Source of the DNA: Kitasatospora sp. CB01950
Lineage (GTDB): Bacteria > Actinomycetota > Actinomycetes > Streptomycetales > Streptomycetaceae
Assembly (NCBI RefSeq): GCF_001905465.1
Contig: NZ_LISX01000013.1
Location: 33,309 to 97,308, forward strand
Length of the DNA: 64,000 nucleotides
Direction: 5' to 3'
Part shown: piece after piece, positions 50,066 to 58,887 of the stretch
Position numbering within the stretch: the first letter of the stretch is position 1
How the letters are laid out: each line of letters starts with the position of its first letter
The notes under the pieces: generated by a model
Told to the model about the DNA's origin: nothing
Databases searched by the model: none
Seen by the model: only the letters and a program-made list of their open reading frames with translations
Made by a program: the position numbers and the translations under genes

Positions 50066-50143
50066 TATATGGGTCATGCGTTCCGCCCACGACCCGCACG
50101 GTCGGCCTCGACGGGACGTCAACGCACCCAGAAAGGCCCGACG

Positions 50144-51199
50144 TTGAGCAGTCCCCGCGGCCCCCGCAGCCCACACCGTCCACGCGCTCCTCGCACCCGC
50201 CTGCGCGCCCGCGCCGGAGCCGCCCTCGGGGGGCTCCTGCTGCTGCTCGGCGCGAGCGCCTGCGCCACCGGCGAGCCCGCCGCCGCGCCGACGGCGGTCG
50301 GCGGCGCCGCGAGCCCGGACCGGATCGAGGCGCTGCCGGGGACGCCGACGCCCCGACTGCCCGTCACCGTGCCGTCCGCCGACGGGCGGCAGGTCACGGT
50401 CGACAGCGTCGAGCGGATCATTCCGCTGAGCGGGAGCCTCGCCGAGCTGGTCTTCAGCCTCGGACTCGGCCCGCACGCGGTGGCCCGTGACGTGTCCACC
50501 ACCTTCGAACAGGCCGCGCAGCTGCCCGTGATCACCCAGGCGCACGAGGTCTCCGCCGAGGGCGTGCTCTCGCTGCGCCCCACCGTGGTGCTCGCCGACC
50601 GCAGCACCGGCCCGGCCGAGGCGGTGCAGCAGATCCGGGCCGCCGGCGTCCCGCTGATCGTGGTGGACGACGCGAAGCAGCTCGCCGACATCGGCGCCCG
50701 GATCGACCGGGTCGCCGCCGCCCTCGGCGTCCCCGAGGCGGGCGTGGAGCTCAAGTCCCGTACGGAGCAGCAGATCTCGGAGGTGCGGTCGGGGATCCCG
50801 GCCGCCGCGCAGCGCCCCAGGGTGGCATTCCTCTACCTGCGCGGCAGCGCCTCGGTGTTCCTGCTGGGCGGCCCGGACTCCGGCGCGCCCTCGCTGATCG
50901 AGGCCGCCGGCGGCGAGGACGCCGGAACGGCCGCCGGCCTGACCGGCGACTTCACCCCGCTGACCAGCGAAGCCCTGGTCAAGGCCGCGCCCGACGCGAT
51001 CCTGGTGATGAGCAAGGGCCTCGACTCCGTCGGCGGCGTCGACGGACTGCTCGACCTCGCGGGCGTCGCCCAGACCCCCGCCGGACTCGACCGCCGGATC
51101 GTCTCCGTGGACGACGGACGGTTGCTGTCCTACGGGCCGCGCACCCCGCAGGTGCTGCGCGAGATCGCCGCCGGACTGCACCGGGACGGCGCCCGGTGA
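50144..51199 (+). CDS. hmuT: heme ABC transporter substrate-binding lipoprotein
   Basis: HmuT binds heme outside the membrane and delivers it to HmuU. The 351-residue protein has an arginine-rich start, a hydrophobic core (GAALGGLLLLLGASAC) and a lipobox Cys. The family body includes VERIIPLSGSLAELVFSLGL, TTFEQAAQLPVITQAHEVSA, SLRPTVVLADRSTGPAEAVQ and LSYGPRTPQVLREIAAGLH. I chose the TTG at 50144, which has GAAAGG eight bases before it; the ATG at 50069 would lie four bases after the iron box and leave no room for a promoter. The stop overlaps hmuU by four bases. Confidence 0.93.
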   Translation: MSSPRGPRSPHRPRAPRTRLRARAGAALGGLLLLLGASACATGEPAAAPTAVGGAASPDRIEALPGTPTPRLPVTVPSADGRQVTVDSVERIIPLSGSLAELVFSLGLGPHAVARDVSTTFEQAAQLPVITQAHEVSAEGVLSLRPTVVLADRSTGPAEAVQQIRAAGVPLIVVDDAKQLADIGARIDRVAAALGVPEAGVELKSRTEQQISEVRSGIPAAAQRPRVAFLYLRGSASVFLLGGPDSGAPSLIEAAGGEDAGTAAGLTGDFTPLTSEALVKAAPDAILVMSKGLDSVGGVDGLLDLAGVAQTPAGLDRRIVSVDDGRLLSYGPRTPQVLREIAAGLHRDGAR

Positions 51200-52281
51200 C
51201 CACCACCGTCGTGAAGCCCGAAGAGGCATCGACCGGCAAGACGGGCAAGGCGGTTCGCGACCGGCGGCCGCTGCTGCTGGCCGCCCTCGGCATCGCCCTG
51301 CTGGCCTGCGCGCTGCTCGCCGCCGGCACCGGCGCGTACCGGATCCCGCTCGGCGACATCCTCGCCTCGCTCGCGCACCGCGCCCACCTCGGCGGCCACC
51401 CGCTGGAACGCGTCCCCGAGTCGGTGCTGTGGAACGTCCGGCTGCCCCGGGTGGTGCTCGCGCTGCTGGTCGGCGGGGCGCTGGGCTGCGCCGGGGCGCT
51501 GATGCAGGGCGTGTTCGGCAACCCGCTGGCCGAGCCCGCCGTGATCGGCGTCTCCTCCGGCGGCGCGGTCGGCGCCGTCGCCTGCATCGTGCTCGGCCTG
51601 GACGCCCTCGGCAGCTGGACCGTCACCGCCGCCGCGTTCGCCTCCGGACTGCTCACCGTCGGCGCCGTCTACGCCATGTCGCGCAGCGGCGGCCGCACCG
51701 AGGTGGTGACGCTGCTGCTCACCGGCGTCGCCGTGAACGCGTTCTGCGGCGCGCTGATCGGCCTGCTGCTGTTCACCGCCGACACCGCCGCGATCAGCCA
51801 GGTGACGTTCTGGCAGCTCGGCTCGCTCTCGCAGGCCAGCTGGAGCAAGGTGCTGGCCGTGCTGCCGTTCGCCGCGCTCGGACTCGCCGTCGCCCCCCGC
51901 TACGCCCGCCGCCTCGACCTGCTCGCCCTCGGCGAGCGGCCGGCCCGGCACCTGGGCGTGGACGTCGAACGGATGCGGATCGTACTGATCACCGTGGTCG
52001 CGCTGCTGACCGCCGCCGCCGTCGCCGTCAGCGGCATCATCGGGTTCGTCGGCCTGGTCGTCCCGCACCTGCTGCGGATGCTCGCCGGGCCGGGCCACCG
52101 GTTCCTGCTGCCCGCCTCCGCCGTCGGCGGCGCACTGGTGCTGGTCGCCGGCGACCTGGCCGCCCGCACCCTCGCCGCACCCGCCGAACTCCCGCTCGGC
52201 GTCCTCACCGCACTCATCGGCAGCCCGTTCTTCTTCTGGCTGCTGCGCCGCACCCGACGCCGCCAGGGAGGCTGGGCATGA
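51196..52281 (+). CDS. hmuU: heme ABC transporter permease (FecCD type)
   Basis: The 361-residue FecCD-type permease forms the membrane channel. LPRVVLALLVGGALGCAGAL, MQGVFGNPLAEPAVIGVSSG and VSGIIGFVGLVVPHLLRMLA are hallmark segments; about nine to ten helices are predicted. RHLGVDVERMRIVLI is the loop that contacts the ATPase. GTG start in a GTGA overlap with hmuT; its stop overlaps the start of hmuV (ATGA), so the three genes are translationally coupled. Confidence 0.95.
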   Translation: MTTTVVKPEEASTGKTGKAVRDRRPLLLAALGIALLACALLAAGTGAYRIPLGDILASLAHRAHLGGHPLERVPESVLWNVRLPRVVLALLVGGALGCAGALMQGVFGNPLAEPAVIGVSSGGAVGAVACIVLGLDALGSWTVTAAAFASGLLTVGAVYAMSRSGGRTEVVTLLLTGVAVNAFCGALIGLLLFTADTAAISQVTFWQLGSLSQASWSKVLAVLPFAALGLAVAPRYARRLDLLALGERPARHLGVDVERMRIVLITVVALLTAAAVAVSGIIGFVGLVVPHLLRMLAGPGHRFLLPASAVGGALVLVAGDLAARTLAAPAELPLGVLTALIGSPFFFWLLRRTRRRQGGWA

Positions 52282-53063
52282 CGGAACTCCTGCACGCGGA
52301 CGCGGTCGGCTGCACCGTCGGCGGCCGACCGCTGCTCGCCGACGTCCGGCTGACGGTGCGCCGGGGCGAGATCCTCGCGCTGCTCGGCCCGAACGGCGCG
52401 GGCAAGTCGACCCTGCTGTCGGTGCTGGCCGGCGACCGGCGACCCACCGACGGCCGGGTGCGGCTGGACGGGCGGCCGCTCGCGGCCTACCGGCCCGCCG
52501 AACTCGCCCGGCTGCGCGCCCTGTTGCCGCAGCACCACGAGGTGTCGTTCCCGTTCGCGGCCGGGGAGGTGGTCCGGATGGGCCGCGCGCCCTGGGCCGG
52601 CACCCCCCGGGCGGGCGAGGACGAGCAGGCGGTGGCCCGCGCGATGGCCGCCACCGACTGCGCGCACCTGGCGGCCCGGCCGTTCACGGCGCTCTCCGGC
52701 GGCGAACGGGCCCGGGTCGCGCTGGCCCGGATCCTCGCCCAGGACACCCCGCTGCTGCTGCTCGACGAACCCACCGCCGCCCTCGACCTGCGCCACCAGG
52801 AACTCGTCCTGCGGATCGCCCGGGAGCGCGCGGAAGCAGGACGGGGCGTGATCGTGGTGCTGCACGACCTCACGCTGGCCGCCGCGCACGCCGACCGGAT
52901 CGCCCTGCTCGACGCCGGCCGCACCGTCGCCGTCGGCCCGACCGGCGAAGTCTTGGACGCCGCACTGCTCAGCCGGGTCTACCGGCACCCCGTCGAAGTA
53001 CTGGCGCACCCGCACGGAGGCGCGCCCATCGTGCTGCCCGAGCGCCCCCGCGAAGCAGATTGA
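52278..53063 (+). CDS. hmuV: heme ABC transporter ATP-binding protein
   Basis: This 261-residue ATPase powers heme import. Walker A is GPNGAGKST (ILALLGPNGAGKSTLLSVLA), the Q-loop RALLPQHHEVSFPFAAGEVV, signature LSGGERARVALARILAQ, Walker B LLLLDEPTAALDLRH and the switch His in VVLHDLTLAAAHADR. RMGRAPW is the HmuV/FecE family marker. ATG at 52278 overlapping hmuU. A perfect hairpin follows 54 bases after its stop. Confidence 0.96.
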   Translation: MTELLHADAVGCTVGGRPLLADVRLTVRRGEILALLGPNGAGKSTLLSVLAGDRRPTDGRVRLDGRPLAAYRPAELARLRALLPQHHEVSFPFAAGEVVRMGRAPWAGTPRAGEDEQAVARAMAATDCAHLAARPFTALSGGERARVALARILAQDTPLLLLDEPTAALDLRHQELVLRIARERAEAGRGVIVVLHDLTLAAAHADRIALLDAGRTVAVGPTGEVLDAALLSRVYRHPVEVLAHPHGGAPIVLPERPREAD

Positions 53064-53117
53064 CGGATCGTCGGCCCGGGAAGATCCACAGCCGGGGGAC
53101 GACCGACCGGGGGAGAT

Positions 53118-53138
53118 CCGGACCGCGACGCGGTCCGG
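53118..53138 (+). terminator. hairpin after hmuTUV
   Basis: CCGGACCGCG at 53118-53127 and its exact complement at 53129-53138 flank a single A. It lies downstream of hmuV and fits the end of the transcript. Confidence 0.65.
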
Positions 53139-53225
53139 GCGGGTGATCCCACGTCGGCGGCCCACATGGCCGGGCCCGGCACGGGAACGGCCACCAGCAG
53201 GAACCGGACCACCCGGAGGCACCGC

Positions 53226-53345
53226 ATGCACCTGACCATGGTTCTGCTGCTCACCCCCCTCGTGCTGGCCGGCGCCGTGAGCGCCACCCGCACCCCCGCC
53301 CGGCGCGGCCGCCACCGCGCCGGGCCGCGCCGTCCGGCCCCGTGA
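53226..53345 (+). CDS. 39-residue small membrane peptide
   Basis: An ATG with GGAGG six bases upstream opens MHLTMVLLLTPLVLAGAVSA, one hydrophobic helix, followed by a basic tail (TRTPARRGRHRAGPRRPAP). A good ribosome-binding site and a helix plus positive tail make a small membrane protein plausible. It lies after the hmuTUV hairpin, so it needs its own promoter. Could be chance. Confidence 0.45.
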   Translation: MHLTMVLLLTPLVLAGAVSATRTPARRGRHRAGPRRPAP

Positions 53346-53361
53346 AACCTCGGTAGATCGG

Positions 53362-54117
53362 TCAATCCGCCCGGTTGTCGAGGGGCTTCCGGTTGTCGAG
53401 GGGCTTCCGGCGGTCGAGGGGCTTCCGGCGGTCGATCAGGGCGGCCAGGCCGTCCAGGATCCGTTCGACGCCGAAGTCGAAGGCGTTGTCGCGGCCCTCG
53501 CCCGGCTCGGCCATGGCGGCGGCGAGGGCCGGGTAGCGCTCCGCGTGGGACGCCACCAACCCGCCGAGCGCGCGCAGCATCTCCGCCTCCGGCGAACCCT
53601 CCCGGGACTGCCGCTGCTGCGCGGCGATCGTCCGCACGTGGCCGACCAGCAGCACGGCGGCGTCCATCCGCTCGGCGCCGCTCAGCCCGTGGCCGTCCAG
53701 CGCCGCCACCACCCGCTCCAGCCAGGCCAGTTCGCGCGGGCCGGTGAGCCGCGGGCCGCCGGACAGCGCGTCCAGCACCCAGGGGTGGGCGGCGAACAGC
53801 GCGGCCATCCGGTGCGCCCAGTCGGTGAGTTGGTCCCGCCACGGGGCCGCGCTCGGTGGCGGGGGCTCGCCGACCGTGTGCTCGACCATCAGGGCGATCA
53901 GCTCGGCCTTGCCCTGCACGTACCGGTACAGCGACATCTTGGTGTACGCCAGCAGCCCCGCCACCCGCTGCATCGACACCGCCGCCAGGCCCTCGGCGTC
54001 CGCGATCTCGACCCCGGCCCGGGCGATCGACTCCAGGCTGAGGGCCGGCTTCGGCCCCCGGGTCGGCCGCGCCGGGGGACCCCACAGCAGCCGTACCGCC
54101 GCGTCCTGTTCGTTCAC
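53362..54117 (-). CDS. TetR family regulator with repeated C-terminal tail
   Basis: A 251-residue TetR regulator of the TetR_C_4/TetR-drug type. It has an N-terminal LLWGPPARPTRGPKPALSLE, the helix-turn-helix VSMQRVAGLLAYTKMSLYRY, and a ligand domain with HPWVLDALSGGPRLTGPREL. The WGxxxRPTRGPKPxLS start is typical of repressors beside FAD monooxygenases. Its end holds the six-residue repeat DRRKPL/DNRKPL three times, from an 18-base tandem repeat. It diverges from the monooxygenase at 54269, with two operator palindromes between. Confidence 0.92.
   Translation of the reverse strand: MNEQDAAVRLLWGPPARPTRGPKPALSLESIARAGVEIADAEGLAAVSMQRVAGLLAYTKMSLYRYVQGKAELIALMVEHTVGEPPPPSAAPWRDQLTDWAHRMAALFAAHPWVLDALSGGPRLTGPRELAWLERVVAALDGHGLSGAERMDAAVLLVGHVRTIAAQQRQSREGSPEAEMLRALGGLVASHAERYPALAAAMAEPGEGRDNAFDFGVERILDGLAALIDRRKPLDRRKPLDNRKPLDNRAD
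53373..53426. repeat. three 18-base tandem units within the TetR gene end
   Basis: The unit GGTTGTCGAGGGGCTTCC occurs at 53373 and 53391, and with one variant region (GGCGGTCG) at 53409. It lies in frame and adds six residues per copy to the regulator C-terminus, so copy changes keep the frame. Confidence 0.88.
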
Positions 54118-54165
54118 TGGCCCTCCCTGGTGCCGGGCCGGGACCGCCTTGCGCCCGGCTGGAAA

Positions 54166-54208
54166 CTGTGTCTACGGTACACAGAAGCAAACAGTGTCCG
54201 CGAGACAC
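54166..54208. promoter_or_regulatory. two TetR operators before the FAD monooxygenase
   Basis: CTGTGT/ACACAG flank 7 bases at 54166-54184, and GTGTC/GACAC flank 5 bases at 54194-54208. Both share the GTGTC half and lie between the divergent starts at 54117 and 54269. The centres are 26 bases apart. Confidence 0.75.
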
Positions 54209-54268
54209 ATTTTCTGCTCCGGGCCCGGGGAGGGCCCGTTGGACTCTGCTCTCCGAGGGGGAAACACC

Positions 54269-55429
54269 GTGCAGATCCTGATCTCCGGCGCCGGCATCGG
54301 CGGCCCGGCGCTCGCCCACTGGCTCGGCCGGTACGGCCACCGCCCCACCGTGGTCGAACTCGCACCCGCGCTGCGGCCCGGCGGCCAGGCCGTCGACTTC
54401 CGCGGCCCCACCCACCTGACGGTGCTCGAACGCATGGGCCTGCTGGACGAGCTGCGCGCGCTCGACACCGGCGGCAGCCCGATGGCCTTCACCGACCGCC
54501 ACGGCCGCGTCCGACTCCGGCTGCCCGCCGACTTCGCCGGCGGCGAGATCGAGATCCCGCGCGGCGAACTCGCCCAACTCCTGTACCGGCACAGCGAATC
54601 CACCACCGAGTACCTGTTCGGCGACACCGTCACCGCGCTCCAGCAGGACGACCGCGGCGTCCGCGCCGCCTTCCGCTACGGCCCCGAACGCCGCTTCGAC
54701 CTGGTGATCGGCGCCGACGGACTGCACTCCCGGATCCGCGCCCTCGCCTTCGGCCCCGAACAGGACTACGTCCGCCACCTCGGCTACTACGCCGCCACCT
54801 GGCAGTTCCCCAACCGGCTCGGCCTGCCCGCCGGCAGCACCGGCGTCAACACCCCCGGCCGGCTCGCCGCCGCCGGGGCAAACCCCCGCGACCCGGACCG
54901 CGCAGGAGCGTTTCTGCTGTTCGCCTCGCCGCCGGTCGACCACGACCGGCACGACACCGACGCCCTCAAGTCCCTGCTGCAGCAACGTTTCGCCGACCTC
55001 GGCCGCCCCGTCCCGCACCTGCTGGAGACCCTCCGCGACGCCGACGACCTCTACTTCGACTCGATCAGCCGCGCCGACGTGCCCAGTTGGTCCCACGGGC
55101 GGATCGCGCTGCTCGGCGACGCCGTTTGCGGCGCCACCATCGGCGGCATGGGCACCGGCACCGCACTGGTCGCCGCGTACGTCCTCGCCACCGAACTCGC
55201 CCGCGCCGACGGCGACCACCGCACCGCGTTCGCCCGCTACGAGCGGACGGTGCGCCCCTGGGCCGCACGCTGCCAGCGCGGCGGCGACCGCACCGGCCCG
55301 TTCCTCGCCCCGCGCACCGCTGCCGGGCTGCGGGCCCGCAACGCCCTGCTGAGCAACGGGCGGATCCTGCGGCGGATGCTCGAACTCGGCAAGGACGTCG
55401 CCACCTTGGAACTGCCCGAGCCGGTGTGA
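54269..55429 (+). CDS. FAD-dependent monooxygenase
   Basis: The 386-residue enzyme is a group A flavoprotein monooxygenase of the TetX/PHBH type. MQILISGAGIGGPALAHWLG is the FAD-binding Rossmann motif, FDLVIGADGLHSRIRALAFG the DG motif and GRIALLGDAVCGATIGGMGT with GTALVAAYVLATEL the GD motif for the ribityl phosphate. GTG start at 54269 after GAGGGGGAA. Divergent from a TetR repressor with two operators, it probably oxidises an antibiotic or aromatic inducer; the compound is unknown. No membrane segment. Confidence 0.93.
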   Translation: MQILISGAGIGGPALAHWLGRYGHRPTVVELAPALRPGGQAVDFRGPTHLTVLERMGLLDELRALDTGGSPMAFTDRHGRVRLRLPADFAGGEIEIPRGELAQLLYRHSESTTEYLFGDTVTALQQDDRGVRAAFRYGPERRFDLVIGADGLHSRIRALAFGPEQDYVRHLGYYAATWQFPNRLGLPAGSTGVNTPGRLAAAGANPRDPDRAGAFLLFASPPVDHDRHDTDALKSLLQQRFADLGRPVPHLLETLRDADDLYFDSISRADVPSWSHGRIALLGDAVCGATIGGMGTGTALVAAYVLATELARADGDHRTAFARYERTVRPWAARCQRGGDRTGPFLAPRTAAGLRARNALLSNGRILRRMLELGKDVATLELPEPV

Positions 55430-55497
55430 GCCGGCGCGGGGCGGCCGGTGCTGAAAAATGGTTGCCTGCGTTCCCGCAGCTCAGCGAGGATCGGACG

Positions 55498-56055
55498 ATG
55501 AACCACGTGATACGAGCCACCACCGCCGAGGACTGGCAGCGCACCAAGGGCCTGCGCCTGGACGCGCTGCGCGACCCGGTCGCGAAGATCGCCTTCCTGG
55601 ACACCTACGAGGCCGCGTCCGCGCAGCCGGACGAGCACTGGCAGGAGCGCGCGGCCGGCGCCCGCGGCGACATGATCGCCCAGCAGTTCGTCGCCGAGCG
55701 GCCGGACGGGGGACTGGACGGGTCGGTGACGGTGCTGATCGAGCGGGCCGGCCGCCAGGACGTCTTCGGCGGGCCGGCCCTCGTCGACCAGGCCCACCTG
55801 GTCGGCGTGTTCGTCCGCCCCGAGCAGCGCGGCACCGGCCTGGCACGCGAGCTGTTCGACGCGGCGATCACGTTCGCCCGGCAGCTCGACGAGCCCCGGG
55901 TCGCGCAGGTGCGCCTGTTCGTGCACGAGAACAACGCGCGCGCCCAGGCGTTCTACCGGCGGATGGGTTTCGCCCGCAGCGGCCTGACCGTGCCCATGCC
56001 GGGGGACGAGGCGTCGGTGGAGCACGAGATGGTGCTGAGCGTGCCTGCGGTGTGA
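55498..56055 (+). CDS. GNAT family N-acetyltransferase
   Basis: A 185-residue acetyltransferase: DWQRTKGLRLDALRDPVAKI at the start, then QAHLVGVFVRPEQRGTGLAR, where VRPEQRGTG is the acetyl-CoA loop, and RLFVHENNARAQAFYRRMGF as the C-terminal signature. The N-terminal WxxxxxLRLxALxxxPxAF-type start is common in Streptomyces GNATs of unknown substrate. ATG at 55498 with a GAGGA site. It may be cotranscribed with the monooxygenase, 68 bases upstream. Confidence 0.93.
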   Translation: MNHVIRATTAEDWQRTKGLRLDALRDPVAKIAFLDTYEAASAQPDEHWQERAAGARGDMIAQQFVAERPDGGLDGSVTVLIERAGRQDVFGGPALVDQAHLVGVFVRPEQRGTGLARELFDAAITFARQLDEPRVAQVRLFVHENNARAQAFYRRMGFARSGLTVPMPGDEASVEHEMVLSVPAV

Positions 56056-56259
56056 CGGCCTGCCGGCCTGCCGGTACGGTCATCGGCCCACCGGTGCCGG
56101 TGCCGGTGCCTGGGTCTGGGTCTGGGGCGGGGGCTGGACGCGGGCCGCACCGAGGGACTCGCCCCGCACCGGCGTTCGGCCGGACCGGGAGGGGCGGAGA
56201 ACCGCGCGCGGGCAGCGGGCGATACTTGGTCGACCAATCCGTCGAGAGGCGCCGTCCAC

Positions 56260-57012
56260 ATGGCCAAGAAATCCGCCGCACCCCGTGCCGGCTCCCGTCC
56301 AGCGTTGCTGAAACTGACCGGGGTGAGCCGCGCGTACGGCGGCCGGGAAGTGCTCCACCCCGTCGGCCTCGAACTGGCGGCCGGCGAATGCGTGGCGCTG
56401 CTCGGGCACAACGGATCCGGGAAGTCCACCCTGCTGCGCATCGCGGCCGGCCGTGACCTGCCGACCACCGGAACCGTTCGCTTCGACGGTCTGCCGATGA
56501 ACGAGAACGACCCCCGGATCCGCGCCCGGGTCGCGGTCGTCGGTGACATGGTCGCCTGCTACCCCGACCTGACCGTGCGCGAGCACCTGCTGCTGGTCGC
56601 CGTCGCGCACGGGGTCGTCGACGCCGCCGACTGGGTCGCGCAGGTGCTGGAGAACCGTTCCCTCACCGAACGGGCCGACGCGCTGCCGTCCGCCCTCTCC
56701 TCCGGACAGATGCAGGCCCTGCTGCTGGCCTGCGCCCTCGTCCGGCCCCGGGACCTGCTGCTGCTCGACGAGCCCGAGCAGCGCCTCGACCCGGACGCGC
56801 GCCGGCGGCTCGCCGAACTCCTGACGGCGGAACTCGCCGACGGGGTCGCGGTGCTGCTGGTCACCCACCACACCGACCTCGCACGGGAGGTCGCCGACCG
56901 GGTGGTGGTCCTGGAGGAGGGACGGATCGTCCGACAGGGCGCACCCGCCGCCGTCCTCGGCGCCGACGGCACCGGCACGGCCGGTCGCGCCGCATCGGCG
57001 GGCGCCCGATGA
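56260..57012 (+). CDS. ABC transporter ATP-binding protein
   Basis: The 250-residue ATPase has Walker A GHNGSGKST, Q-loop region ARVAVVGDMVACYPDLTVRE, a degenerate signature LSSGQMQALLLACALVRPRD (SSGQ in place of SGGQ), Walker B LLLLDEPEQRLDPDARRRL and switch His VTHHTDL. The family is the ABC-2-type export class. ATG at 56260. The permease gene overlaps its end by four bases (ATGA), so they act together. Confidence 0.93.
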   Translation: MAKKSAAPRAGSRPALLKLTGVSRAYGGREVLHPVGLELAAGECVALLGHNGSGKSTLLRIAAGRDLPTTGTVRFDGLPMNENDPRIRARVAVVGDMVACYPDLTVREHLLLVAVAHGVVDAADWVAQVLENRSLTERADALPSALSSGQMQALLLACALVRPRDLLLLDEPEQRLDPDARRRLAELLTAELADGVAVLLVTHHTDLAREVADRVVVLEEGRIVRQGAPAAVLGADGTGTAGRAASAGAR

Positions 57013-58820
57013 GCCGCCCCGAGGCTGCGGCGACGGACGAGGCTGCGGCGACGGACGAGGCCGCGGCGACGGGCGAGGTCTCCGCGACTGACGAGGCCGA
57101 GAGCGCCGACCGGGGCGGCGACGAGGAGCGGGGCTGCGGCGACGAGTGGGCCGGGGGCGCGACCGCCGCGGAGTGGAGCGAGGACGACGACTGGACCGAC
57201 GAGGCACTGGCGGTCCTGCGCGCCCTGCGCGCACCGCACCGGCGCAACCGGACCAAGCAGGTCGCGTTCGCGCTCTACTGCACCGTGCTCATCCTGGTGA
57301 TGTGGGGCGGCCTCCCCAGCCTCGGCCTCTTCGTCCACGCCTCGGAGGGCGCCGACTACACCGGCCACGGCCCCGACCTGCTGGCCGCCATGCCCAGCGG
57401 CATCGCCGCCGTCGGACTCGCCACCCTGCTGCTGGCCGTCCGCGACGGACTGTGGCGCGGGCCCGTCCTGCCGCCCCGGGCCACCACCGACTGGCTGCTC
57501 GCGCACCCCGTCCGGCCGCGTCCGGTGCTGCGCCCGTGGTTCTGGCTCTCCTGCGGGCTGGCCGCCTTCCCCGGACTGGTGATCGCCGTCGGCGGCATGG
57601 TCGCGCTCGGCCTGACCGCGCGCGTCGGCCTGCCCGCCGCCCTCGGCTGGTGCCTGGTCGGCGGACTCTGCCTGCCGCTGCTGGGCGTCTGCGCCGGACT
57701 GCTGGTGCAGAGCAGCCCGTCGGCCGCCCGCTGGGCACGCAGGCTGACCCCGTACGCGACCCTGCTGATCCTGGCGCTCGCGACGCAGAGCGCGCTGGCC
57801 GTCGCCGGCCACCCCGTCCACTGGCTGGAGCAGGCGGAGCTGTGGTCGGGCCCGTGGGGTTGGGCGGGACTCGCCGCGCTCGGCCCGACGCCCGCCGCCG
57901 TCCCCGGAGCCGCGCCCGCCGCCGCGCTACTGGTGGTGGCGACCGCGGCCTCCCTGGTGCTCGCCGACCGGGCCGCCGGGACCCTGCCGCTGCCCCTGCT
58001 GCGCGAGCGCGCCCGGGCGGCGGCCGGCGTGCTGGCCGCGCTGCGGACCGTCGAACTGCGCGCCGCCCGGCTGGCCGTGAGCGGCGCGTCCGGCAACGGC
58101 CGACAGCTCCGGCTCCGGCTGCCCGCGCCCCGGCACGCCTGGCTGATCCTGTACTGGCGGGACGCCCTCGCCCTGCTCCGCACGCCCGCCCGACTCGGGC
58201 GCGCGGTGCTGCTGACCGTGCCGGCCGTGCTCTGCGCGGTCCTCGCGCACGGCACCGGCGGCGTGCTGTCCTGGGTCGTGACCGTGGTCGCGCTGGCCTT
58301 CGACTACCTGGCGGTCGCCCAACTGCTGGAACCCGCCCGGATCGAGACCGACGACGTGCGCCGGGCGTCCTGGTCCCCGTACCCGTTCGCCGGCCTGATG
58401 CAGCGCCACGCGGTGGTGCCCACCGTGCTCGGCCTCGTGCTGGCAGTGGCCGGGTCGGCCGTGGCGCTGTCGCTCGGCGGCGGGCCGGCAGCCTGGCTGG
58501 CGCCCATCGCCGTCCCGCCCCTGGTCGCGGCCGGACTGGTGAACGCCTGCCGCGGCGCGGCCCGCCGGGACCTGCTGTACCGCCCGCAGCCGTCCGGCGG
58601 CACCGGCGTCGCGTTCTTCGCCGCCTGGTACGCGGCCGGTCCGGCGGTCGCCGTCCCGGTGCTGGCCCTGTCGTTCTCGGCGGCGCTGCGCGGCGGGTCG
58701 GCGAGCGCCCTGGTCCAGGCCTCGGTCATCGCCCTGACGATGGCCGCCGTCCTGTTCCAGTGGGCGTCGGCGAGGGCGGGCCGGCTGCCCGCGCAGGCCC
58801 GGCCCGGCGCGGCGGGGTAG
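57009..58820 (+). CDS. multi-pass ABC permease (DUF6297-like)
   Basis: This 603-residue membrane protein is the likely partner of the preceding ATPase. The N-terminal ~70 residues are an acidic, Ala-rich tail with the repeat AAATDE (a low-complexity DNA stretch). From residue 85 about 12 to 13 hydrophobic segments follow (VAFALYCTVLILVMWGGLPS, LIVVTAA-type runs and VAVPVLALSFSAALRGG), with a long loop near residue 330-390. I place it with DUF6297-type permeases from memory; no substrate can be suggested. ATG at 57009 overlaps the ATPase stop. Confidence 0.82.
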   Translation: MSRPEAAATDEAAATDEAAATGEVSATDEAESADRGGDEERGCGDEWAGGATAAEWSEDDDWTDEALAVLRALRAPHRRNRTKQVAFALYCTVLILVMWGGLPSLGLFVHASEGADYTGHGPDLLAAMPSGIAAVGLATLLLAVRDGLWRGPVLPPRATTDWLLAHPVRPRPVLRPWFWLSCGLAAFPGLVIAVGGMVALGLTARVGLPAALGWCLVGGLCLPLLGVCAGLLVQSSPSAARWARRLTPYATLLILALATQSALAVAGHPVHWLEQAELWSGPWGWAGLAALGPTPAAVPGAAPAAALLVVATAASLVLADRAAGTLPLPLLRERARAAAGVLAALRTVELRAARLAVSGASGNGRQLRLRLPAPRHAWLILYWRDALALLRTPARLGRAVLLTVPAVLCAVLAHGTGGVLSWVVTVVALAFDYLAVAQLLEPARIETDDVRRASWSPYPFAGLMQRHAVVPTVLGLVLAVAGSAVALSLGGGPAAWLAPIAVPPLVAAGLVNACRGAARRDLLYRPQPSGGTGVAFFAAWYAAGPAVAVPVLALSFSAALRGGSASALVQASVIALTMAAVLFQWASARAGRLPAQARPGAAG

Positions 58821-58887
58821 GCGGGGACATGAAGTCGGGACAAGGGCCGGGCGGTGGGTACGGCCCGCCGCCCGGCCCCGGCCTCGG

